Positions 1 through 5,611 of a stretch of 10,483 bases of DNA are shown in pieces. The stretch lies in assembly GCA_903925705.1 (NCBI GenBank), contig CAIYGJ010000133.1, positions 1 to 10,483 of the forward strand. The letters run 5' to 3'. Both the position numbers and the translations under genes were made by a program. The notes below the pieces were generated by a model. That model did no database searches, was not told the DNA's origin, and saw only the letters and a program-made list of their open reading frames with translations. Each line of letters opens with the position of its first letter. Position 1 is the first letter of the stretch. This stretch comes from an uncultured Actinomycetes bacterium. GTDB lineage: Bacteria > Actinomycetota > Actinomycetes > S36-B12 > UBA5976.

Positions 1-898
1 CGTCGTGACAGAAATATTTACCGCCAAATTGTGCGCCAATTCCAAAGTTTTGGGTGAGCTTGAGAATCTCAGCTTCCATTTCGAGATCTCTATAGCCATT
101 GCCATCGGCCCCGCCTTCAGTTGGCAAGGCATCAAGATATTTTGTGCTGGCAAGTTTGGAAACCTTTAGGGCATATTCGGCACTGGTTCCCCCCACGACA
201 ATTGCTAAGTGGTACGGCGGACAAGCCGAAGTTCCGATGAGTCGCAATTTTTCATCCATAAATCGCAAGAAGCTTTCTTGATTCAAGACTGCTTTGGTTT
301 CCTGATACAAGTAACTTTTATTTGCACTGCCGCCGCCTTTGGCAATGAACAGCATTTCGTATGAATTCTCATGTCCTGGCTTAGTGTCAGAATAAATCTC
401 GATCTGTGCTGGCAAGTTGTCACCAGTATTTTTTTCGTCCCACATGTTTAAGGGGGATAACTGCGAGTAACGAAGGTTCAGTTTTTGATAGGCGTCGTAA
501 ATCCCACGACTAATTGCGACTTCATCGGGTCCTTCAGTCAGAATCTGGGAGCCTCGTTTTGCAGAAACAATTGCAGTTCCGGTGTCCTGACACATCGGCA
601 AAATACCACCAGCGGCAATGTTTGCATTCTTCATTAAATCGATCGCGACAAATCTGTCGTTTGGTGACGCCGAAGGATCGTCAATAATTTTCTTTAGTTG
701 CTCTAGATGGCTTGTTCTCAAATAGTGCGAAATGTCATGAATGGCTTCATAGGCCACTTTTTCTAACACGCTGGATTCGATGTTAAGAAAGGTTCGCTCG
801 CCGATTTTTGTAGTCGTAATTCCTTCAGTTGTGACCAAGCGGTACTCGAGGTCATTCGGCTTGATTGGAAGAATTTCGGTGTAGTTAAACGAACTCAT
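1..898 (-). CDS. fum: Class I (iron-sulfur) fumarate hydratase, N-terminal part, cut by window edge
   Basis: Reversible hydration of fumarate to L-malate in the TCA cycle, by the oxygen-sensitive [4Fe-4S] class I enzyme (FumA/FumB type) rather than FumC. Reading the minus strand from ATG at 898 gives 299 codons without a stop up to the window edge; the family is usually about 500-550 residues, so the C-terminal beta domain lies outside. Visible family motifs are PMCQDTGTA around residues 101-109 (first cluster cysteine C103), GTSACPPYH at 222-230 (C226), and GGKYFCHD at 292-299. The third cluster cysteine would be in the missing part. The start is supported by a TAGGCT hexamer ending 6 nt upstream and by divergence from the DUF4245 gene 85 bp away. 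Some L(+)-tartrate dehydratases share this fold, but the continuous alpha-plus-beta chain favours fumarase. Confidence 0.93.
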   Translation of the reverse strand, partial: MSSFNYTEILPIKPNDLEYRLVTTEGITTTKIGERTFLNIESSVLEKVAYEAIHDISHYLRTSHLEQLKKIIDDPSASPNDRFVAIDLMKNANIAAGGILPMCQDTGTAIVSAKRGSQILTEGPDEVAISRGIYDAYQKLNLRYSQLSPLNMWDEKNTGDNLPAQIEIYSDTKPGHENSYEMLFIAKGGGSANKSYLYQETKAVLNQESFLRFMDEKLRLIGTSACPPYHLAIVVGGTSAEYALKVSKLASTKYLDALPTEGGADGNGYRDLEMEAEILKLTQNFGIGAQFGGKYFCHD

Positions 899-904
899 AT
901 CATT

Positions 905-910
905 AGCCTA
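905..910 (-). promoter_or_regulatory. -10 element of the fumarase gene, leaderless type
   Basis: The minus strand reads TAGGCT, then 6 nt (AATGAT), then the ATG at 898. This fits the actinobacterial TANNNT -10 consensus. Transcription starting 6-7 nt after the hexamer would begin at or next to the start codon. No Shine-Dalgarno and no clear -35 are visible. Confidence 0.5.
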
Positions 911-971
911 ATGCCGTTTTTGAAAGTCCTACGGATGTGACCGCGCGAGAGCGGACTTCGCATAAAGCAGG

Positions 972-977
972 CAAAAT
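972..977 (+). promoter_or_regulatory. -10-like element of the DUF4245 gene
   Basis: CAAAAT, then 6 nt (AGAGAC), then ATG at 984. It differs from TANNNT only in the first base but has the same spacing as the other gene heads here. No convincing Shine-Dalgarno is present. Confidence 0.4.
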
Positions 978-983
978 AGAGAC

Positions 984-1529
984 ATGGCCAATAAAAAACC
1001 AAGAGGGCGGGAAACTGCTTGGGACATGATTCTGTCAATGGGCGCAGTAACTGCAGCAGTTGGTGTAATTATGTTGATTGCTTGGCGGCCACAGCAAGAA
1101 GTAAAGCAACAAGTAGATTATGACAGCGCTGTCGCAAGCGCAGTAATTGCCCAAACTTGGCCTATTTCGATTCCAGAATCTTTGCCAACCGGATATCAAA
1201 CCACGAGCGCGCGACTTGAGCCAGAGTCATACGGCGAGGCAGGCGACATTCGTTGGATTTTAGGTTTCCAAACGAGTGCTAATGAATATGTCTCACTCTG
1301 GCAAAGTGATGGACCGGTTAGCTCGGTGGTTGCGGCCGCAACAAATAGTGCTACCTGCGAATCCACAGAAACTATTAACTCTGTGACCTGGCAAAAGTGC
1401 GAAACGAACAAACCACTGACGCGGGCTTACATTAAGACTGAGGGCGATGTAACTTCCATAGTCTCTGGAACTGCGCCATGGGATGAGCTATCGCGATTTG
1501 CTGAATCTTTGGTGCTAGCGAAACCATAG
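984..1529 (+). CDS. DUF4245 family membrane-anchored protein
   Basis: 181-residue protein of unknown function that resembles actinobacterial DUF4245 proteins. The N-terminus is positively charged (MANKKPRGRE), followed by one hydrophobic segment at about residues 14-34 with no cleavage site or lipobox. It is probably a single-pass protein with its C-terminal domain outside the membrane. The outer domain has the family pattern: PESLPTGY near 64-71, an RWILGF strand at 90-95, EYVSLWQSDGP at 101-111, and SGTAPWDELSRFAESL at 161-176. Two cysteines, C125 and C139, flank a short stretch and could form a disulfide. It stands divergent to fumarase and 9 nt before xseB. A similar position near fumarase occurs in Mycobacterium as I recall (Rv1100). 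No enzymatic motif is seen, so no role is assigned. Confidence 0.8.
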   Translation: MANKKPRGRETAWDMILSMGAVTAAVGVIMLIAWRPQQEVKQQVDYDSAVASAVIAQTWPISIPESLPTGYQTTSARLEPESYGEAGDIRWILGFQTSANEYVSLWQSDGPVSSVVAAATNSATCESTETINSVTWQKCETNKPLTRAYIKTEGDVTSIVSGTAPWDELSRFAESLVLAKP

Positions 1530-1532
1530 AAT
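1527..1532 (+). promoter_or_regulatory. -10 element of xseB overlapping the DUF4245 stop codon
   Basis: TAGAAT, whose first three bases are the TAG stop of the DUF4245 gene, followed by 6 nt (CTAACC) and the xseB ATG at 1539. It is one base from TATAAT. No Shine-Dalgarno lies in the 9-nt gap, so xseB is probably read from its own leaderless transcript, with or without read-through from upstream. Confidence 0.5.
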
Positions 1533-1538
1533 CTAACC

Positions 1539-1754
1539 ATGGCTAAAGAGCATTCATCGGAAATGTCTTACGAGGCGGCAAAGTCTGCGCTAGACGAAAT
1601 TGTTGCGCGCCTTGAAGACAAAGATCTTCCGCTTGACGACATGGTCAATCTCTGGGAACAAGGCGAAAAGCTTGCAGCAATCTGTGAAGAACGTCTGGCC
1701 GGTGCGAAGGCCAGACTCGAAGCGTTGCGTCCAAGCCAATCTGATGAAGATTAA
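1539..1754 (+). CDS. xseB: Exodeoxyribonuclease VII small subunit
   Basis: Small subunit of exonuclease VII, which degrades single-stranded DNA to oligonucleotides in the cytoplasm. Several XseB chains coat and support each XseA chain. At 71 residues it has the usual family size and the two-helix pattern: SYEAAKSALDEIVARLEDKD (residues 9-28), LPLDDMVNLWEQGEKLA (29-45), then AAICEERLAGAKARLEAL. The short acidic tail ends PSQSDED. The ATG at 1539 is chosen because it is preceded by TAGAAT plus 6 nt, and the conserved helix starts at residue 9. An overlapping open frame from 1600 to 1797 is a shadow. The gene faces xseA tail to tail and shares TTAA (1751-1754) with it, although in most bacteria the two subunits are encoded on the same strand. 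Confidence 0.93.
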   Translation: MAKEHSSEMSYEAAKSALDEIVARLEDKDLPLDDMVNLWEQGEKLAAICEERLAGAKARLEALRPSQSDED

Positions 1755-2974
1755 TTCTCCTCAACTCGGGTTACTAATTCACCTTCGGCAAATTTAATTC
1801 GCAATTCATCGCCGGCATTTACCAGCCCGGCGCTTCTAATAATCGTGTTACTTGAATTTCTAACAATTGAATATCCGCGTTCCAGAGTTCCTTGCGGTGA
1901 CAGCGCGCGTAATGTCGCATTGGCTCCATTTAGGTGAGCACTCTCAAGTGCGATGAAATTTCTAACCTTCACATGCATTGCTGAACGTAAGCCAGTGTTT
2001 TCATTAAGGCGTTGCGTAATGAGAGTTGCAGGTGAAGCCAAAGCCGGCCGACTACGTGTAAGTGCAAGTTGTTGTTCAAGTCGCGTTACGCCTACTGAGA
2101 TAAGCGCTTGAATTCTCGCTCGAGCATTTCTTAGATCAGAAATTTCTTGCAAAACGTCTGGAACAATTTTGCGAGCCGCATCGGTTGGAGTTGACGCTCG
2201 ATAATCTGCAACATAGTCAATCAGTGGACGATCTTCTTCGTGCCCGATAGCGGCCACTACTGGAGTATCAATTCCAGCAACGACTCGAATCAAAGACTCA
2301 TCGCTAAATGGCAATAAATCCTCAAAAGCGCCACCACCGCGAGCGATAACAATTACATCAATGTCCGAAATAGCATCGAGTTCGGTAAGAGCGCCACTGA
2401 CTTGCTTAACGCAATTAACACCCTGTACCGCAACTTCACGAACTTCGAACTGCACATCGGGCCAGCGACGCTTTGCATTCTCAATCACATCGTGCATGGC
2501 GTCACTCGCCTGACCACAAATCAAACCAATTCGCCGCGGTAAAAATGGCAAAGGTTTTTTACGATCTTCATTAAACAGACCCTCAGCAGCTAACAGGTTT
2601 CGCAAAGCTTCTAGCCGGGCCATAAGTTCGCCGATTCCTACCGCGCGCATTTGCAAAACTTTGAATTGTAAAGATCCCCGCTTGGCCCACCAGTCGGCTT
2701 TGACTTGAACTAAGACGCGACTGCCTTGCTCAATAGTGGTGGCAAGAGATTCCATCACTCCTGTTGCTACGTACAGCGACAATGAAACATCGCGATCAGT
2801 ATCGCGCAGCGATAAATAAGTTAGCCCTTTTCTAGGGTTAACTTCGGCAAGTTGACCTTCAACCCAAATAGTTCCAAGCCGGCCAATGTATTCACCGATC
2901 ATGGTGCTGACGGAATGGACAGCCAGTGGGGATTCTGGATCGAGTCCGGGTTTGGCGAGGTCTGTCTGGTCCAT
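1751..2974 (-). CDS. xseA: Exodeoxyribonuclease VII large subunit
   Basis: Catalytic subunit of exonuclease VII. 407 residues, within the shorter end of the family range. An N-terminal OB-fold DNA-binding domain spans roughly residues 17-112 (IWVEGQLAEV, LTYLSLRDTD). The central nuclease domain follows with GLICGQASDAMHDV near 150-163, RGGGAFEDLLPFSDE at 212-226, and GHEEDRPLIDYVADYRAST at 244-262, which carries the conserved acidic and arginine residues of the family. A helical region (about 270-350) precedes the C-terminal segment with LERGYSIVRN and the closing strands GDELRIKF and GELVTRVEEN. The ATG at 2974 follows a CACAAT hexamer plus 6 nt. The gene diverges from ispH (59-bp gap) and converges on xseB, sharing four bases. 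Confidence 0.95.
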   Translation of the reverse strand: MDQTDLAKPGLDPESPLAVHSVSTMIGEYIGRLGTIWVEGQLAEVNPRKGLTYLSLRDTDRDVSLSLYVATGVMESLATTIEQGSRVLVQVKADWWAKRGSLQFKVLQMRAVGIGELMARLEALRNLLAAEGLFNEDRKKPLPFLPRRIGLICGQASDAMHDVIENAKRRWPDVQFEVREVAVQGVNCVKQVSGALTELDAISDIDVIVIARGGGAFEDLLPFSDESLIRVVAGIDTPVVAAIGHEEDRPLIDYVADYRASTPTDAARKIVPDVLQEISDLRNARARIQALISVGVTRLEQQLALTRSRPALASPATLITQRLNENTGLRSAMHVKVRNFIALESAHLNGANATLRALSPQGTLERGYSIVRNSSNTIIRSAGLVNAGDELRIKFAEGELVTRVEEN

Positions 2975-2980
2975 GGATCT

Positions 2981-2986
2981 ATTGTG
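2981..2986 (-). promoter_or_regulatory. -10-like element of xseA
   Basis: The minus strand reads CACAAT, then AGATCC, then ATG at 2974. This is the same 6-nt spacing as its neighbours; the first base is C instead of T. No Shine-Dalgarno is seen. Confidence 0.38.
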
Positions 2987-3021
2987 CCTAATGCCAGAAA
3001 GCGGCTGGGGAGGCGCGGGCT

Positions 3022-3027
3022 TACGAT
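3022..3027 (+). promoter_or_regulatory. -10 element of ispH, with an AGGAGG directly against the start codon
   Basis: TACGAT, then AGGAGG (3028-3033), then GTG at 3034. The AGGAGG looks like a perfect Shine-Dalgarno but has zero spacing to the start codon, so it could not position a ribosome there in the normal way. The TANNNT hexamer 6 nt before the GTG suggests leaderless transcription instead. Confidence 0.5.
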
Positions 3028-3033
3028 AGGAGG

Positions 3034-3999
3034 GTGAGCGAAACTAAGAAAAAAGTCCTATTAGCGAAGCCTCGTGGCTACTGCGCCGGTGTTGACCGAG
3101 CTGTTGTCACCGTTGAAAAAGCCCTGGCTGTTCATGGCGCGCCAATTTATGTTCGCAAGGAAATTGTTCACAACAAATACGTGGTCACCGAACTTGAGGC
3201 CAAGGGCGCAATTTTTGTTGATCAGACAGATGAAGTTCCCGAGGGAGCCACTGTTGTATTCAGCGCCCACGGAGTATCACCTGCAGTTCACGACGAAGCT
3301 GCGCAGCGCAATCTAAAAACTATCGATGCCACATGTCCATTGGTTACCAAAGTTCACTCTGAAGCGCGACGTTTTGCCTCTGATGATTATCAGATTCTCT
3401 TTATTGGCCATGAAGGTCACGAAGAAGTAGAAGGCACTATGGGTGAGGCACCAGAGAGTATGACTTTGGTAGATGGACCAGATCATGTCCAAGATATTGA
3501 AATTGATCCAACGAGACCAGTCGCTTGGCTTTCGCAGACCACACTTTCGGTTGACGAGACACTAGAAACTGTTGACAAGTTGCGCATCAAGTTTCCAAAT
3601 TTGATTGATCCACCGAGTGATGACATCTGTTATGCAACTCAGAATCGTCAAAAAGCAGTTAAGGAAATTTCTCAAGCCTGCGATGTCATGTTGGTTGTCG
3701 GCTCTGCTAACTCTTCGAATACCGTCCGCCTAGTCGATGTTGCTCTCGAAGCAGGTGCTCGCGCTGCATACCGCGTTGATTTTGCTGGTGAGATTGATGA
3801 GGCTTGGATTAAAGATGCCAAGACTGTTGGACTAACAAGCGGCGCATCAGTTCCCGAGATCTTGGTGAGCAGCGTGCTTGCTTGGCTAGCTGAACGCGGC
3901 TATTCCGATGTCGAAGAAGTTGAAACTATCGAAGAGCACCTGATTTTTGCCTTGCCACCAGAATTGCGCCGAGACATTAAGGCCGCCGGCCACGCCTAA
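3034..3999 (+). CDS. ispH: 4-hydroxy-3-methylbut-2-enyl diphosphate reductase (LytB)
   Basis: Last enzyme of the MEP pathway: reductive dehydroxylation of HMBPP to IPP and DMAPP, using an iron-sulfur cluster, in the cytoplasm. 321 residues, normal length. The three cluster cysteines are visible: C17 in KPRGYCAGVDRAV, C101 in DATCPLVTKVH, and C199 in DDICYATQNRQ. Substrate-binding and proton-relay residues are also present: H46 (EIVHNKYVV), H79 (FSAHGVS), the GHEGHEEVEGTMGE block at 125-138, and NSSNT at 226-230. GTG at 3034 is the only start that keeps the conserved N-terminus, because an in-frame TAA lies at 2989-2991 with no start codon in between. The end overlaps the convergent membrane-protein gene by 23 bp. 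The order xseA-ispH-membrane protein-ychF matches the actinobacterial arrangement I recall around M. tuberculosis lytB2. Confidence 0.97.
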   Translation: MSETKKKVLLAKPRGYCAGVDRAVVTVEKALAVHGAPIYVRKEIVHNKYVVTELEAKGAIFVDQTDEVPEGATVVFSAHGVSPAVHDEAAQRNLKTIDATCPLVTKVHSEARRFASDDYQILFIGHEGHEEVEGTMGEAPESMTLVDGPDHVQDIEIDPTRPVAWLSQTTLSVDETLETVDKLRIKFPNLIDPPSDDICYATQNRQKAVKEISQACDVMLVVGSANSSNTVRLVDVALEAGARAAYRVDFAGEIDEAWIKDAKTVGLTSGASVPEILVSSVLAWLAERGYSDVEEVETIEEHLIFALPPELRRDIKAAGHA

Positions 4000-4387
4000 A
4001 GATTGCAATGCTTGCACTAAGCGCGGTTGCTCCCAATATCCACCACGCGTGCATGGCAAGTCCATAAGCAAGATGTAACACTTGCTCGCGCATGAATGAG
4101 CCTCCGCGCATTGGTGCTAACTGTCCTGTTGTTAGGAGTGCAATAACCCAAGCAATCGGTACAACCCAAATCCCCGCCTGATAATCAGCGGTCCGTACCT
4201 TGATTGCGCCGATGATCCCAACTACTACCAGTCCAATATTCGACACGAGTCCAATGTCACCAGTGACAATAATGTCCAGCGCCATCACAACCATCATTGC
4301 CACGCTCGTCAATATGATGACGCCAGGATAGGTCCAACCTTGTAGGGCTGGTCCACTCTCTAGTGGTTCGATATCGGTATTTGCCAT
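3977..4387 (-). CDS. Small four-helix membrane protein, possibly DUF6542-like
   Basis: 136-residue integral membrane protein of unknown function. Hydrophobic segments lie at about residues 20-41, 45-65, 72-88 and 105-130, followed by a basic tail (FRRGRRP) that would sit in the cytoplasm. A soluble acidic N-terminus (MANTDIEPLES) precedes the first helix. The IKVRTADY turn and PIAWVIALLTTGQLAP resemble the small DUF6542-type membrane proteins often found between ispH and ychF in actinobacteria, but I assign this by position and topology more than by sequence. The ATG at 4387 is supported by TACGTT plus 6 nt upstream. It diverges from ychF (66-bp gap) and converges on ispH with a 23-bp overlap. 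No catalytic motif is visible. Confidence 0.78.
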   Translation of the reverse strand: MANTDIEPLESGPALQGWTYPGVIILTSVAMMVVMALDIIVTGDIGLVSNIGLVVVGIIGAIKVRTADYQAGIWVVPIAWVIALLTTGQLAPMRGGSFMREQVLHLAYGLAMHAWWILGATALSASIAIFRRGRRP

Positions 4388-4393
4388 GGATTA

Positions 4394-4399
4394 AACGTA
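4394..4399 (-). promoter_or_regulatory. -10 element of the small membrane-protein gene
   Basis: The minus strand reads TACGTT, then TAATCC, then ATG at 4387: TANNNT with 6-nt spacing and no Shine-Dalgarno, predicting a leaderless message. Confidence 0.48.
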
Positions 4400-4439
4400 T
4401 CGGGTCATGGCCGAGTCTGTTGAAAGGTTTAAATACGGC

Positions 4440-4445
4440 TACGCT
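4440..4445 (+). promoter_or_regulatory. -10 element of ychF
   Basis: TACGCT, then 8 nt (TATGTGCC), then GTG at 4454. A TTGAAA at 4420-4425 could be a -35, but the 14-bp spacing is short. No Shine-Dalgarno lies near the GTG; the nearest purine run, GAAAGG, is about 25 nt upstream. Confidence 0.42.
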
Positions 4446-4453
4446 TATGTGCC

Positions 4454-5527
4454 GTGGCCCTAACTATTGGAATCGTCGGATTACCCAACGTCGGAAAATC
4501 GACACTATTCAATGCACTGACGAAAAATAATGTGCTTGCAGCGAATTACCCGTTTGCAACAATTGAACCAAATACGGGTGTAGTCGAAGTGCCAGATGCA
4601 CGCCTTCCAGTACTAGCGCAGATTTTTAGCTCAGAACGAATTTTGCCCGCGACCGTAACATTTGTTGATATTGCAGGAATTGTTCGCGGTGCGAGTGAGG
4701 GTGAAGGACTAGGTAATAAGTTTTTAGCAAACATTCGTGAGTCAGAAGCAATTTGCCAAGTAATCCGAGCATTCAAAGATCCCGATGTAGTTCATGTGGA
4801 TGGTGCGATTTCACCGAAAGATGACATTGAAACCATCAACACAGAATTAATTTTGGCCGACATGCAAACGCTAGAAAAAGCAATGCCGCGCCTCCTTAAA
4901 GAGTCACGCTTAGATAAGTCGAAAGCAGAATCACTCGCCACCGCAGAAAAGGCGGCAGAAATTCTCAACTCAGGAAAAACTATTTTTGAATCAGGCCTGG
5001 ACTACGAGCCAATTCGCGAACTGTTTTTACTTACCGCAAAACCATTCCTTTATGTTTTCAACTTGGATGAAGAAGAATTAACTGACGACACCTTGAAGCT
5101 GGAATTAAGTGCGCTTGTCGCGCCAGTTGAAGCAGTGTTCATGAATGCAAAACTTGAAGCAGAACTTGGTGAACTACCTGAAGACGAGGCTTTGGAACTT
5201 TTGCAATCTGTTGGTCAACAAGAGAGCGGCATTGCAATTTTGTCTCGGGTTGGATTTAAAACTTTAGGTTTGCAAACCTACTTAACAGCTGGTCCAAAAG
5301 AATCGCGGGCTTGGACTATTCCAGTTGGCGCAACTGCGCCCGAAGCTGCTGGAGTTATTCATACTGATTTTCAAAAAGGATTTATCAAAGCCGAGATCGT
5401 TGCGTTCGAGGATTTAGTGTCTGCTGGATCTGTTGCTGAGGCAAAATCTAAAGGCAAAGTCCGCATGGAGGGCAAAGAATATGTCATGGCGGATGGGGAT
5501 GTCGTTGAATTCAGGTTCAACGTCTAG
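4454..5527 (+). CDS. ychF: Redox-regulated P-loop ATPase YchF (Obg family)
   Basis: Conserved cytosolic P-loop NTPase of the Obg/OLA1 group that binds ribosomes and is linked to translation and stress responses. 357 residues against a usual figure of about 360. The P-loop GLPNVGKS is at 9-16 and switch-II DIAG at 72-75, followed by the family signature GASEGEGLGNKFLANIRE. The nucleotide-specificity motif is NLDE at 202-205, the NxxE form that in this family goes with ATP rather than GTP preference. A coiled-coil insertion spans about 130-175. The C-terminal TGS domain starts near 275 (LQTYLTAGPKESRAWTI) and contains HTDFQKGFIKAE and YVMADGDVVEFRFNV. GTG at 4454 matches the expected MALTIGIVGLPNVGKS N-terminus. 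An 84-bp gap separates it from typA, with no clear terminator hairpin. Confidence 0.97.
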   Translation: MALTIGIVGLPNVGKSTLFNALTKNNVLAANYPFATIEPNTGVVEVPDARLPVLAQIFSSERILPATVTFVDIAGIVRGASEGEGLGNKFLANIRESEAICQVIRAFKDPDVVHVDGAISPKDDIETINTELILADMQTLEKAMPRLLKESRLDKSKAESLATAEKAAEILNSGKTIFESGLDYEPIRELFLLTAKPFLYVFNLDEEELTDDTLKLELSALVAPVEAVFMNAKLEAELGELPEDEALELLQSVGQQESGIAILSRVGFKTLGLQTYLTAGPKESRAWTIPVGATAPEAAGVIHTDFQKGFIKAEIVAFEDLVSAGSVAEAKSKGKVRMEGKEYVMADGDVVEFRFNV

Positions 5528-5598
5528 TTGATTTTCTCGAGGATCTAAGACACTTAAAGGCCATACCTGTGTGGTTCTAAACAGCGATAAATCTCAAC

Positions 5599-5604
5599 TA
5601 GAAT
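5599..5604 (+). promoter_or_regulatory. -10 element of typA
   Basis: TAGAAT, then 7 nt (AAGGACA), then GTG at 5612. The AAGGA at 5605-5609 is only 2 nt from the GTG, too close for a normal Shine-Dalgarno, so a leaderless or nearly leaderless start is the better reading. No good -35 is visible. Confidence 0.5.
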
Positions 5605-5611
5605 AAGGACA

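Noticed and set aside
99..281. 60-codon plus-strand open frame at the window start
   Set aside because: It lies opposite the conserved fumarase coding sequence (including the GTSACPPYH region) and has no independent support.
941..954. Small hairpin CCGC-N6-GCGG between fumarase and DUF4245
   Set aside because: A 4-bp stem is too short to claim as an operator or terminator; it is probably chance in a GC-rich spot.
5528..5611. Terminator between ychF and typA
   Set aside because: I looked for a GC stem followed by a T-run in the 84-bp gap and found none convincing.
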